64,000 bases of DNA, from assembly GCA_963210315.1 (NCBI GenBank), contig OY723323.1, forward strand, positions 310,001-374,000, written 5' to 3'. This document shows positions 1-11,096 of this stretch, in pieces. The position numbers were made by a program, and so were the translations under genes. The notes beneath the pieces were generated by a model, which was not told where the DNA came from, searched no databases, and saw only the letters and a list, made by a program, of their open reading frames with translations. The number at the start of each line of letters is the position of its first letter. Position 1 is the stretch's first letter. Source of the DNA: Rhynchopus euleeides (lineage: Eukaryota; Euglenozoa; Diplonemea; Diplonemida; Diplonemidae).

Positions 1-37
1 TTTACATGTATATTTCAGGCATTTACATGTATTTTAC

Positions 38-502
38 ATGTATATGGACACGGAAGATTCGTCTGACTTCTCCCCTTCTTCCTCTTCTTCCCCGCATACC
101 TCTTCAACAACAACGACTACTACTACTACTTCCTCTTCTGCCTCTTCGTCTGCATCTTCTTCATCTTCTGACGACGAGAGACCACGGAAAAAGAAGCGCA
201 CCTCCGAAGCCCCGCCCCCTGCGAAGGAGAAGAAGACCTCTGCGCAGCCGCAGAAGCAGGCGCCCCCTACGAAGGAGAAGAAGACCCCTGCGCAGCCGCA
301 GAAGCAGGCGCCCCCTACGAAGGAGAAGAAGACCCCTGCGCAGCCGCAGAAGAAGCGGCCTTCAGAGAGCTCGCCTGCTAGCGGGACGGCCCCCCCAAAC
401 AAGAAACCCAGGGGGGGGTCTGCTACCCCCAAGCAAAAGGCCGCTCCGAAGAAGGGTGGGGCGAAGAAGCCCGGCGGGAAGGCTGCGAAGAAGGGCAGGT
501 AA
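38..502 (+). CDS. Ser-rich then Lys/Pro/Ala-rich small basic protein (unrecognised)
   Basis: Open frame of 154 residues from the first ATG; a second in-frame ATG follows two codons later. Residues 7-45 are almost pure Ser/Thr. An acidic spacer and a KKKR cluster follow. Next comes a 16-residue unit of the type QAPPTKEKKTPAQPQK present about three times (a 48-bp tandem DNA repeat, roughly 212-352). The tail is rich in Lys, Pro, Gly and Ala, like a histone H1 or nucleolar tail. The composition suggests a disordered nuclear or nucleic-acid-binding protein, but no folded domain is visible and the function is unknown. The gene sits against satellite DNA at the window edge, so an upstream exon could be missing. 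A GTAA at the stop codon (AGG-TAA) could also be a splice donor, so the true C-terminus is uncertain. Confidence 0.45.
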   Translation: MYMDTEDSSDFSPSSSSSPHTSSTTTTTTTTSSSASSSASSSSSDDERPRKKKRTSEAPPPAKEKKTSAQPQKQAPPTKEKKTPAQPQKQAPPTKEKKTPAQPQKKRPSESSPASGTAPPNKKPRGGSATPKQKAAPKKGGAKKPGGKAAKKGR

Positions 503-1343
503 TTGCCAGGCAGGGTCGAAGAGATGACGCCCTGCCTCGTTTTGTTATGATCTATGGTTTGCTTCGTTTCGTTATCTGTGATTTTGGGCTTGCAGAACTC
601 AGTGCAGTTGACAGCTCTGATGAGCTGTGGCTACACTATTCCAGCAGGTATTTGTTTCGCATTCGTTTCGTCTGTCGAAGATCCATCGGCAGAAACTTTT
701 CCGGGCCCGGGCTTTCCTTTTCGACCCCCCCCCCCCCCCCCCGCCATATCAGGCGAGTGTCAGACATCCTTCCCAGTAAGTGGAAGATCCCGCGCTCTTC
801 AACGCGCGGCCGAGGTATCATCCTTCCGAGATTCTTTCGGTGGAGCCTCCGACCTTCAGTGTCCTTCCCACGTGCCTTTCCCTTTTTTAACCAAAGAAAG
901 GAGCAGATCACGTCCATGTGGTGTGACTTACTTAGCGACTTGGATATCGTATCAGTTCTCGTGCGGTCGTCTCTCGTGGACTGTTTGTTGTTCCGTCAGC
1001 GGCATTCTGCCGGTGTGCCGTACCGTGTCGCAGATCAGACCGGACTGACAGGAGGCCCCCCCCCCCCCCCCCCTACTCCCACTGGCCGTTGCGGATGCTT
1101 GCTGCAGCAAGCTTGGGGTTTGTCCAGCGGATGCTTTTTCATCACATGTCATTCACATATCATCGGGTTCTTCGGGTGTCCCATTCAAAAAAACACCCGA
1201 AAAATATCACAACTTTGCTAAACTGGACCCAACTCCCCATACTCTTTTTTTCGCCTTTTTTCATCGAAATTCAGCGTTTTTTCCCCGATTTTTTTAAATT
1301 TTTTTGACAAAATTGGATATAATCGACACCCCCCATAATACTT
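503..1343. other. Intergenic, no supportable gene
   Basis: Two long C tracts lie near 725-742 and 1053-1071. A small hairpin near 1174-1202 has arms TTCGGGTGT and ACACCCGAA. At 1205-1240 there is a 30-odd-bp segment (ACTTTGCTAAACTGGACCC...) that recurs as a direct repeat near 8661-8700, followed in both places by T-rich DNA. The open frames here are short and driven by the homopolymers. Confidence 0.5.
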
Positions 1344-1705
1344 GTCATGCAAGTATTATACATGTAAAATACTTGCATGACAAGTAAAATACATGTATAA
1401 TACTTGCATGACAAGTAAAATACTTGCATGCAAGTAAAATACATGTATTTTACTTGCATGCAAGTATTTTACATGTATAATACTTGCATGACAAGTATTA
1501 TACATGTAAAATACATGTATATCAAGTAAAAATACAAGTATAATAGTTGACATGCAACTATTATACTTGTATTTTTACTTGATATACATGTATTTTACAT
1601 GTATATTTCAGGCATATACATGTATTATACATGTATAATAGTTGACATGCAAGTATTATACATGTATAATACATGTATTATACTTGTAGTTATACATGTA
1701 AAATT
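1344..1705. repeat. AT-rich ACATGTA / CAAGTA palindromic satellite
   Basis: About 360 bp made almost entirely of alternating ACATGTA, ACTTGCATG, CAAGTA and TATTATAC words, in sharp contrast to the GC-rich surroundings. It contains a perfect inverted repeat: arm 1499-1549 pairs base for base with 1555-1605 (51 bp) around the 5-nt loop ACATG. The same words, including ACATGTATATTTCAGGC, occur at 1-45. The small protein gene at 38-502 is therefore bracketed by this satellite. Confidence 0.85.
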
Positions 1706-1731
1706 TACAAGATCCCACCGTGAATGGGGGT

Positions 1732-2832
1732 GACAAACACGATTTTTCAAAAAAAACCGGCGCAGAGGCCCCAAAGCCCCCGTAAACCCTCCAAACCCCC
1801 CCAGATCGGTCCGGAAACCCATCGAACCCCACTTTTCCACCATTCCGGGCACCTCAGGTGCCCGAATTGGGGTACCTAAATTTTGTGCCACCGTTTGGTA
1901 CCGGACAGTGCCACTGTGTGGGAGGTTGGAAAAGAAAATGCCCCAACACACCACATCTGAGGGTTGCAATGCATGTTGCTTGCCAACCACGTCATCCGGT
2001 GGGTGTCAGGCGCTATGTAGGTGGCATTAGCCAGGTCTTCGATGTGTTCTGGCTTGTATATATACCTCCCTGCCTGCGGCACAGGCACTGCCTTTGTCCC
2101 CCACACCAGCCACAGAGAGCGTATTGTACTCGGTCCACGGTTGCTGATTCATTGTGATGCGTTGTATCCTCGAGTGAACGTCACACACTAGTGGCACCAC
2201 CACCCGCCATCCGAGAGCTGTATTGACTTTGCGCGCTTCCGTTGTATTCACCTCGCCACGCATATTGCACCGTTCAGTACCAGTGCTCTTGGGCCAGGCA
2301 AAGTAGACCGCAGCAACTACCAATTCTGGCACAATGGGTACCACGACAGCGCACTTCATGTGTTCCCGGAATGTACAGCTCGTGTTGCAACAGTCGTTGT
2401 CAACACATCCCGGTTGTGGAGCACTGCTGCACAGGAATCACACGACCATCTGGACTGTTCCGTACCTACAGGCAGCCTCCCGGTGCATGGTGGCAGGGAG
2501 GTATATATACAAGCCAGAACACATCGAAGACCTGGCTAATGCCACCTACATAGCGCCTGACACCCACCGGATGACGTGGTTGGCAAGCAACATGCATTGC
2601 AACCCTCAGATGTGGTGTGTTGGGGCATTTTCTTTTCCAACCTCCCACACAGTGGCACTGTACGGTACCAAACGGTGGCACAAAATTTAGGTACCCCAAT
2701 TCGGGCACCTGAGGTGCCCGGAATGGTGGAAAAGTGGGGTTCGATGGGTTTCCGGACCGATCTGGGGGGGTTTGGAGGGTTTACGGGGGCTTTGGGGCCT
2801 CTGCGCCGGTTTTTTGAAAAATCGTGTTTGTC
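1732..2832. mobile_element. 1.1-kb foldback element with ~340-bp terminal inverted repeats
   Basis: 1732-2074 reads as the reverse complement of 2492-2832 over its whole length with only a few mismatches or single-base indels. The outer tips are GACAAACACGATTTTTC and its complement, and each arm contains the palindrome GGGCACCTCAGGTGCCC. The internal ~417 bp (2075-2491) has no convincing coding frame, and the ORFs crossing the arms are mirror images of each other. I see no clear target-site duplication at the tips. A non-autonomous foldback or MITE-like DNA element fits best; the superfamily is not assigned. Confidence 0.75.
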
Positions 2833-3299
2833 CACGTAAAAGGGTGGCATTTGACCCCCCCTACCCCCCCCCCCCTCCCCAGCCGAGAGAATATTTTTCT
2901 TCTGGCCCTGCATCCAGTGTTGCCTGCCTATGTGTTGCCCCTGTTGTGTCTGCGCCTGTGCCTCCCTGCCCTGTATTTTTTTGCCCTCACGGGTATCACG
3001 ATACAGGGCAGTCCCCCCCCTCCTCCCCCCAAAAATCGTTCGCATCATCTTGGCGCCCATTCCTTCCACTTTCTGTGGATGTGTTTGGTATTTCCGAACG
3101 GAATTTTCCAGCGTCAAGACTGATACCTCGCCGTTTTAGAGTCAGTCACTTCTACCGCCGCTGCGATTTGCGATACGGTAGTTGTGCAGAAATGCTAACA
3201 TTTAATTTGCTCTGTGGAACCTGGACTGCACCTTCTGGGCTGTGAGTCTGTAGATAGTTGGACAGTTGCGGAACCCATCCTTTGTGTGCCTCCGACTTG
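2833..3299. other. Intergenic, no gene seen
   Basis: C tracts near 2864-2880 and 3012-3026, and a degenerate inverted repeat around CCCTGTATT...ATACAGGG (2970-3008). Nothing coding can be supported. Confidence 0.4.
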
Positions 3300-4620
3300 A
3301 GGAGCTGTCGACTTCAGAACCAAGGTTCAGAACGAAGATGACGACCTGCTGTGAGCTGCAAACCTTCTTGACACACCTACCGTATCTGCATTACACTCGT
3401 GGTAAATCCATACCCCTGGAAACAGGAGACCACCGTCTGTTCACAGATGGTCTTGAGCGTGGTAGCCATCTTTGCTATGGAGTCACGATTAAGTCTTTGT
3501 GGTCACGTGGGCCCATGAGCAGCGGATACACTTGGAGTGGAGGGAGGGGGTGCGGTTCTGGAAAAGCGGGTCTGAATCTGGTCAAGGACGACTGAGGGCT
3601 TCAGTTCGAGTTCAATGTGGGTCCAAGGGTACACAGGAGATCACTGCTTCATATTCAACCTGTTTGTCATCCTCTGGTTACTGTTCAACGGCTCGAACTC
3701 CTCGACTTTCCTTGGCTGACTGAAATGAAACAATACGTAAGTGCTGCTATTGTGTTGTTCCCCTGACAGAGGAGCACAAGGGAAGGGGACTGCAGCTGTC
3801 CACGAAGTGGCTCGACGTAGCCACCTCACGCTGCCTAGAGGGTCGGTTCAGGTTGAAGCAGAGCAATTAAGTGTTAGGGGGATGCCTTTGGTCAAGGCCT
3901 TTTCTAAAAAAAATTGACCCACGGCGCCTGGTTGTAGCTCGGTCTACGCCAGGTTCCACACCCCGCCATCGCAAAACGTACGCATACACAGAGGCAACCC
4001 ACAACGGCCTCTGTGGTACGGGAGCATGACGGGAGGAAATTTTGCCTTTTGGTCAAAAAGGCGTCTTTTTTGGAATAAATTGACCCGCAGGGTGGCTGAG
4101 TCTTATCAGACAGGCCGACCTACGTTGAACAGTGGAACCACACAACCTGTTCAACCTGCAAACCACCGGGGTGGCGGCTGAGTCCTCATCCCTGCCGTAG
4201 CATGCGATAAGCCTACGTCGACCTCCGCTACGGTCTCTCAACAACGGTCGTCACCAGTTGAACCCCGCGCGTCCGGGAAAGCCTGATCGTTTGGATCTTG
4301 TCCCTGTGATTCGAAGAACTGTGGGGTTCAGAACCAAGGATGAGGAACTGCTGTGAGCTGCACACTCTCTTGACACACCTGCACGTATCTGCGTTACACT
4401 CGTGGGAAACCCGAACCCTGTATTTATACAGGAGACTTCCATCTGGGACAGTTTCTGTTCCAGATGAGCTTTGACAGTGGTAGCCATCTTTGCTATGGAG
4501 CCATCGTCATTGCTATCGTCGTCACTCGGACCCATGAGCAGCTGATACAATTGGTGTGGAAGGAGAGGGTGCGGTTCTGGATCAGCAGATCTGAATCTGA
4601 AACTGGTAAAGAAACCCATG
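3300..4620. repeat. Diverged direct duplication (3300-3600 and 4318-4620)
   Basis: The two ~300-bp segments share ordered blocks such as CAGAACCAAGG, CTGCTGTGAGCTGCA, CTTGACACACCT, GTGGTAGCCATCTTTGCTAT, CCCATGAGCAGC and GGTGCGGTTCTGGA, separated by diverged sequence and small indels. The spacer (3601-4317) has no clear gene. It contains two loosely similar blocks around ATTGACCCACGG and ATTGACCCGCAG. The segments may descend from an old gene or transposon fragment. Neither has an intact long frame. Confidence 0.6.
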
Positions 4621-4677
4621 GGTCTGAGATGACTCAGTGTAAGCCTGAGTGACCGGGTCAGGTCACTCAGGCTGTCT

Positions 4678-4925
4678 ACCGGTCAGTGAACCAGTATCCG
4701 ACCTGTCGAAGCTGTCGACAGGTATACCTGTCGAAATCGACTGTCGACCTGTCGACAGAAAGCTGTCGACTGTCGACAGGTCGACAGTCGACAGGTCGAA
4801 TCGACTGTCGATCGACAGCAAAATCGACTGTCGACTGTCGACGGGTCGACAGTCGAATCGACAGTCGACCTGTCGACAATCGACAGTCGATTTTGCTGTC
4901 GAATCGACAGTCGAAGACCCCGACA
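4678..4925. repeat. GTCGA(C) satellite folding into a hairpin
   Basis: Dense iteration of GTCGACTGTCGAC, GTCGACCTGTCGAC and related words. Around 4800-4842 and 4873-4915 the two halves are nearly perfect reverse complements, both including a GATTTTGCTGTCGA-type block. The array is therefore a large palindrome as well as a short-word satellite. Shorter GTCGAC clusters reappear near 63134-63215. Confidence 0.75.
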
Positions 4926-4936
4926 GCGCGTCGTGT

Positions 4937-5709
4937 GTGATTTGGGGGAGGGTTCTTCGGCATTTCTTTGAAGGCTTTTTTGACCGTGCTCCGACCAGCC
5001 CAGAGCCTTCCTTCTTTTTCTTCCTTCATGATTTGAGTTACAGAGAGCGGCAGGGGGGCGGCGCGAAAGCCGCGAAAAAGTCACACGGGGGGAAATTACT
5101 GCGACTGAAGCTTTAGGACGGGCACTTTTTAATGACACGTCACACGGCCTCAACAGCCTTGAGACACAGAAGTGTGCTCGACAAGACAACAGACGCCCCC
5201 AGGGCGGTTCTTCGTTGCCCAACAGGGTATTCTCTACTTTATAGCGTCATTGATTGCGCTGCTCTTTTTTCTCTCTTTTTTTTTTGGAGATTTTTTTCAG
5301 GCCTGTGCCTAAGTCGGATGTAGATGTAAGGGTCGGCCTCAGGGAAAAAAAGTTCCCACTTTTTTCTTCCCATATTTTTGGTGGGGTTTTTTTGGGGGTT
5401 TTTAGGGATTTTTTTTGGGGGGGATATGCCTGGCCTTTTTTGGGCACGCTCCGCACCCCCGCTGACGCGGGTGATGTGCTGAGTGCCGTCCTGCAGCTGC
5501 TCGCGACCACGGTGCTCGTGGCCGCGGGTGGCTGTTTGGGCACTTCCGAGTTATTGTACAGCCTCCGTGAATAATCGGAGTCTGTGCAAGAACCGGAACT
5601 CGGAAGTGACGAAGACGAGGCCACGGGCGACCTCCCACGGGATGGCATCGCCCAGAGGCTTGCTCTCGAGCTCAAACCAACAGATGTTCACTACCGTGGC
5701 CTCCGGCGG
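4937..5709. repeat. Linking repeat C', copy 1 (also at 23906-24679)
   Basis: Nearly identical to 23906-24679 and, over its first ~330 bp, similar to 17670-18141 and 25541-25895. It contains the block GCGAAAGCCGCGAAAAAG, the stem-like GGCCTCAACAGCCTTGAGAC, and T- and G-rich tracts. A short Ala/Val/Leu-rich frame (about 5460-5572) ends at TAATCGG; it is identical in the second copy and could be an exon fragment, but no gene can be claimed. The repeat ends inside the GC-hairpin module at 5690-5738. Confidence 0.75.
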
Positions 5710-5738
5710 CTGGGGGGCTCCGCCCCCCAGACCCCCCC
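5690..5738 (+). repeat. GC hairpin module, single copy
   Basis: One copy of the 48-bp module: a CTACCGTGGCCTCCGGCGG lead, then CTGGGGGGC-TCC-GCCCCCCAG (9-bp stem, 3-nt loop), then GACCCCCC. The same module occurs many times elsewhere, usually as direct pairs. Confidence 0.8.
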
Positions 5739-7329
5739 TGTGGCTTGTACCTGGTCTTGGAGCCAAGTCCTTGCGCGTACGGGGCTGTGGCATATCGGTT
5801 CCAGCACCCTCGCGGGAGGCTCCCATATCAGGCGAGATCCTGTAAAACAAAACGCAAAAAAAAGAGACCCCCAGCCCAGCTGTGAATTGGTTGTGTGCAA
5901 ATGCAGCAAAAGAACGTGTTTTCGCGCTGAAATACCATGTGCTGGGCTAAAAAAAGGGACCAGCGCCGAAGGAAAAAAAGTGGGAAAAAAGTTGGGTGTA
6001 AACTCTCGTTTTTGACGATTTTTGGCCATATTTAGGCACAGGAGGTCACCCCAAAATACCGAATTTACCGTTTTTACCGTTTTTACCGCTAGTTTACCGC
6101 TGGGCCTTTGTCACAAAACCGGTTTTTTTACCGGTAACCGGACATGGGACACGCGGGACAGGCGGACCGGTAAAACCGGTAGGTGGCACCGGTTTTTTTG
6201 TGTCCCCTCAAAACTTTTTTGGCGGTTTTCTGGTGGACCGTCTATAGGGGGACCCTTTTCAAAATTTTTTCCGGGGTGGGCCTATTTTGCATATTTGAGC
6301 CCGATTTCAAAGGAATTTCTGAGTTTTGAGCCCGTTTTGAGGCCTAAAACGCGTCATCGAATTTCCATTTTTCTGCCCATACGGGCACGGACTTGGCCAA
6401 AATAGCACAAATTTTTTTCCGGGGGGCTTCGCCCCCCGGACCCCCCATGTGGGGGGCTCCGCCCCCCACGCCCCCCGCCCCCCCCCCCCCCCCACCAGGG
6501 GTGTAAATAAGGCCGACTCCCGACTCCCGACTCGCGCCGGATTTTTTGGGATTGGGAGGGTTGCCTTGCTTCCCTTAGGGAATGTGCGGTATTAGGCACC
6601 CCATGGCCAAAATGACCCCACTGCGATCCGCACAGACTCCAAATATTCAAAAGAAAGGGTTTTTGGAACACCCGAGGAGGGGGGGTCCCGATGGGTGGGT
6701 GGGGGTGTAGGGGTCCCGCTGGGTGGGACATGGTGTGTGCCTCCCAGTCATCTTCTTCATTACCGGTCTCTGAACTGGGGTGAGTTCATTGCCAAACCAC
6801 TGCTGTGAATACGGCGCCCCTTTCCCGCCCCTTTTGCCAGATCCTGGCAGCTCCCAAGAAGAGTTGTGTTCCGCCCCCATCAGGTGGTTGAGCATACCAC
6901 AGCGCACACGTGCACAACCACACACACTCCACACAGATGCGTCACACATGTGACGCAACTGTTGCGACACACAACATGCCTCAGGTAGAGGCAGTAGTGT
7001 TTGACTCACAGCCAACATAGCTCTCAGTGGGGCCGTGGATGGTGTGGATGCATCCATGCATGCATCCACGGCATCCAGGGATGCCCGAAAATGTCAAAAA
7101 ATGGATTTTTGATTTGGCATACAGGCATTCATCCACTGCAGGCAGGCCTGCATGCAGGGCTTCGGAGCTCCAGGCTGTGTGTGGATGCATCCACAAAATT
7201 TGTGGATGCATGCGCTGCATGCACGGGAAATACTGAGAGCTATGCAGCCAAATACTGCTGCCGTGAGTGAGGTGCTCGCAGCGTGTGGGGCGCTGCGGGC
7301 GAAGTGGGGGGTTGGCTGGGACAGCCAAC
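5739..7329. other. Repeat-rich intergenic region without a supportable gene
   Basis: 6052-6200 is a cluster of TTTACCG and ACCGGTAA words, related in style to the TTACCGGG tracts at 15400-15545. 6419-6470 holds two GC hairpins (GGGGGGCTTCGCCCCCC and GGGGGGCTCCGCCCCCC). 6514-6536 is a short CGACTCC array, repeated near 7560-7584. 7036-7225 is full of GGATGCATCC and TGCATGCA palindromes. The translated frames here are repeat artefacts. Confidence 0.5.
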
Positions 7330-7497
7330 ATGGCGCTGTGCGTCGCGTGCTTCTTCGCGGACCACCTCGCACGCGGGAAGACCCCGCAAGCGCCGAGTCA
7401 GTCCGCCCTGACCGAATGGTGGGCGACTGCTGGAGGGTCCATGGGACTCTCCACGGCAGAGGTGGCCGTACTACAGGATGCGTGCAGGATTGAGTAG
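7330..7497 (+). CDS. Possible small or fragmentary protein, 55 aa
   Basis: ATG to TAG frame beginning MALCVACFFADHLARGKTPQ and ending LQDACRIE. The composition is balanced rather than low-complexity, with an amphipathic helical look. Faintly, it recalls the N-terminal helical domain of tyrosine recombinases (helix, loop, 'LARGKT', helix), but no catalytic part is present nearby and I do not assign it. It could equally be a chance frame in GC-rich DNA or a fragment of a degraded element. Confidence 0.15.
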   Translation: MALCVACFFADHLARGKTPQAPSQSALTEWWATAGGSMGLSTAEVAVLQDACRIE

Positions 7498-8785
7498 GGT
7501 TTGAGACCGCCCGTCCCCCCCAGCCCCCCACCCCAGGTACCTTAGGTGACTGTAAATAACCGACTCCCGACTCCCGACTCCTGACCCCCAAACCTTATTT
7601 ACAGCCCTGCCCCCCACCTCCCTCCCGGCCGGGGGCCGGTTCGGTCGGTCGTCGGCTGCGCCCAAAGGGCGTGCGGTAGCCGACGCCCTTTTGTGCTCGC
7701 CTCCTCCCTCCGACACCTCGTCGATCTCTTTCCTGCTTGGTCGCCACCGAAGCCGTCACGCCCTGACTTGCAGGGTTGGAGAGGGTTGCGAATGTGCGTG
7801 CCGGGGGGGCAACCGTCAGTGAGTCATCGAGTGAGGGCGTAGGGCGCAGCAGCTGTGGCAACGCGGAGCAATGTGTCCCTTCAGCGCCACCGCGAAACCT
7901 CCCGTTGGTTGCCGTCGGCCACCAACGGGCGGTTTCGCGGGAATACTGCTGCAGACGAACGAACAGTGGCGGCGGCTCCACATACTCACCGGAGTCGACA
8001 CGTGGACCCCCCGTGGTACTCAGCGTGCCGCCGTCAGTCTCTTCGCGGTCGACTTCACCTTGGCGAAGCGGAGGTGTGCCCCTCACAGGTGCCACCATCG
8101 CATGCCGCATCGTGGTGGATGGTGGAGCGTTGCAGTGCAGTGTGCTCCTCAACTTTGTGTCACGCTTCCTGCACCTGGGTGTGGACAACGGGTGCGCTCA
8201 CTTCTCGCAGCATCTAGCTGGCGGTGGGTGGCACGTGCTGGAGCGACTTCCAGGTTGATCTGGTGCAGACCTGAGGATGGCGTGGCTGACGCAGGGCGGT
8301 ACAGTGGGATGCCCGGACCGGCACTCCTTCGGCCGTCTGCCATGTCCTCCCCCCGCGCGCCCGGGCGGTGCCTTCGCTTGCTGTCGAGCGACCGAGTCTC
8401 TGGGGTACGGCTTCAAAAGTAGACCGTGCCTGGCACCAACGACCTGTGTCCGTGCGTTACTGACCGTGCACTGCTCTCGTTTCGAGTCCCTATCAGCAGC
8501 ACCAAGTCGTACATCGCCGTACTGGCCTGTGCCGGTCCCCTAACCCCGTCCCCGTGTCGCAGGGGGCAGTGGGTGACCACGGGGTGGATTCCCTAACACC
8601 CCACCCGCGAGGCCGGGTACAGGAAGCGTCCCCAAAAATTCTGGAATTTGAAAAGTGAGCTCACTTTGCTAAACTGGACCCAACTCCCCACACTCTTTTT
8701 TTTGGTCATTTTCCCCGATTTTACCGATTTGTCCCCGGATGTCCCCCCGTGTCCCCCCGTGTCTTAAGGTGACCTCCACAGGCCT
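7498..8785. other. Intergenic; overlapping frames on both strands, none supported
   Basis: 7550-7601 has imperfect ends CTGTAAATAA and TTATTTACAG around a CGACTCC array. 7870-7945 contains an inverted repeat built from CGAAACCTCCCGTTGG and CCAACGGGCGGTTTCG. From about 7776 to 8480 several frames are open on both strands, as expected for GC-rich DNA, and no family is recognisable. 8661-8745 repeats the ACTTTGCTAAACTGGACCC block seen at 1205-1240. Confidence 0.4.
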
Positions 8786-9344
8786 GATTTCTTTCCTTTC
8801 TTCTGTGCAGGACCACTACACAGGTCTGCTTCTGATGAAAGGACAGGCTCCGCGACAAACAAAGAATATTATCCCCCCCCCCCCCGATATTTTGAACGGC
8901 ATTTGCTTACACTGCAACACCAGCCGCGATTGCCTATCTACACATGGGAAGTGGGTGGAATCCTGCCAGTCCTGCACTGCACCCTCCACCCGCCCTTCCT
9001 GTCCCACTTTATACCATCTAGTTTCCGGAGAGAGAGCGGATGGGTTGCCGGGTTTGGTGGTGGTGTTGGGGTTGCCCCCCTCCTCCTCCTCCCCCTGCAC
9101 TGTGCCCCCCCCCCCCCGTCTCCTCCGACTACACTCGTCCCCCCCCCTCTCCGTTCTTTTCCCGCATTGCTGTTGTTGTTTTTTGCCCCCCCCCCCTTCC
9201 AACTCCCACGTATCTACACATCCACACATGATTTCGTCATAGCAGCACAGGCGTGGCCAGTGCTCTCGTAAAGGGCATGCTATGCAAAAAAAAAACAAAA
9301 GAGGGGGTTTGCAACGCGGTTCTTTTGGTGCATTTTTACCCGTT

Positions 9345-9540
9345 ACGAGCGGCGAAGCGTAGCGAAGGCGTGAATTAGCGAAGGAAATCGTGCGACTGGA
9401 GCTTTAGGATTATCGCCTTCATAGGGCCTCAACACACCCTTGAGGCACAAGTGTGCGCTCAACAAGAAGTAGTCCGGAACTGTTCTCCCTCAGTTGCCGG
9501 ACAGGGTGTCTACCATAAAGCGAAAAGGAGTACGATTTTT
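9345..9540 (+). repeat. Dispersed repeat M
   Basis: A ~200-bp repeat beginning ACGAGCGGCGAAGCGTAGCG and ending AAAGCGAAAAGGAGTACGAT. It contains the short stem GCCTCAA...TTGAGGC and the block TAGTCCGGAACTGTTCTCCC. Other copies are at 14354-14555, 18699-18894, 28648-29034 (with a longer 5' part) and 49564-49765. Variants occur inside the C-type linking repeats. It has no coding capacity that I can see. Confidence 0.8.
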
Positions 9541-11096
9541 CACCCGTTCCCTCCACCACCCCCTCCCCCCTTTTTTTTGTCTGTTCCCCCACCTTCGTCG
9601 TCTTTTTATACCACATCAGCAGGGCTTTCTTTGTTTAAAGCGACCTGCCGGTGTTACAAAATGATAAAGGGGAAGCAGCGCGCTTTTGGGGAAGCGATAA
9701 ATAAATGCAATGGGGCAAATCGTACATGTGCAGCCTAGTTCTCACGTGTACGTGATTGTCGACACCAAAATGTAATACAAAACCCTCCAGGGACCCGGGT
9801 GATGTGTTTGCTCTTTGTCTCTCCACCACGTGTTGTGTTGGGTCTGGGATGGGGCGGGGGGGGGGGGTGAGGGAGTGAGCCGGCGACAGCCACAGCAACA
9901 CATCTCCTGGATGGCTCGCCACCAAGCTAATGCTGGCGGGCCATCCTCTGCTGTGTCGGTGATATCCTCCTCCTCCCACCCCACCCCACCCCACCCCACC
10001 CCGCCTCTGGGGCTGTCTTACACAACGAACCTCTTCAATAACCTTAACACTTTACTCTCTCTCTCTCTCTCCACCCCCCCGCTGACCCAGCACCACTCCT
10101 CGAACCTGCAGTTAGAGTGACAGATAAGGTCAAAGACTCACTTCGCAGCATATCTTACACCCCACACACCCCACCCCTTCACCCCCCCCCCCCCCTGATT
10201 TAAAACTTGTCCCCAGCCCCCGACCCCGTCCCACCTCCACCATCGCTCCCCCCCCCCTCCCCCTCAACGTTCGGTCACAGTGTTGTGACAACTTTAGCAG
10301 TACGGCTGGTAGCCCAGCCTTTCCCGAGGATTGGTGTCATCCAGGAAAAGCTGTTGGTATACACTTGGTGGGCTGCAGTCTATGCATGTTATCCGATGTG
10401 CGCTTGACATCGATCGTGGTCTGGGGTCTTGGAAGCTCCAAGTTGCGCCAGTGTTTGTTTTTTTTGGCAGAACAACGTGTTTCTCGAGGTGAAAACGAAA
10501 CGGCTCGTGACAAGAAGCGTTCGGTATCCTGCAACACATATGATCCAGCGGGTGCCGTTCGTACAGAAGAAAACAAGGAACGCAATTCCGAGTCGTTTTG
10601 TTTGAAAGAAAAGACCTATCTGAATCCTGCTGTGCTATTGATGTGCACAGAGGAAGAAACAAACGGCATGCGAAGACAGGAGAAGGAGAAGAACATCGAG
10701 TAGTCTTCCAGGGCTCCCGCAATACTTTGGCCCTGCTCCTGCCCAACGCCGCACAGGGGGGCGCAGAGGCTGCAGGGAACGTCCCTCTCGGTTGCCTCCC
10801 CGCATTAAACCAAAACCTTACCGAGGCATGTGTCAGGCTTGCAATGTCGGATTGAGGACACAGCATGGAGCCCGAACCCGGGGGGTTTAAGAATTTAGTT
10901 TCCACCGGTGTTTTCAGCCGTCGGAGGGTGTGGGCACGGCATCTTGCAAGAAATCATAGTGACGGCAGGAGCAGCGCGGTGCCCCCTTGCCACCCCTTGG
11001 TGTTGCAGTCAGCAGCGTGCACCGGCCTGTGTGTGCACTGGGGGGGGAGGGGGTGCGCACGCCTCACCACACCACACCCGCCAGATACCTGTCACA
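9541..11096. other. Upstream flank of BBE-like gene 1
   Basis: Holds homopolymer C tracts, a CT microsatellite (about 10053-10070), a G tract near 9857-9868 and no frame I trust. The ORF at 10485-10703 (ending KEKNIE) is also present, slightly altered, in copy B, but it is Lys/Glu/Arg-rich and unrecognised. No core promoter can be identified with confidence. Confidence 0.4.

Noticed and set aside
3920..4200. tRNA-like words (GGTTGTAGCTCGGTCTACG; GGTGGCTGAGTCTTATC)
   Set aside because: No cloverleaf can be drawn, there is no B-box of the GGTTCGANNC type at the right distance, and the acceptor stems do not pair.
9451..9738. Frames across dispersed repeat M
   Set aside because: The same translations appear at every M copy and are interrupted by differing homopolymers, so the repeat is not coding.
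10908..11096. N-terminal extension of BBE-like gene 1 to a longer 604-aa product
   Set aside because: The upstream part begins at a GTG, is altered in copy B, and would bury the signal peptide.
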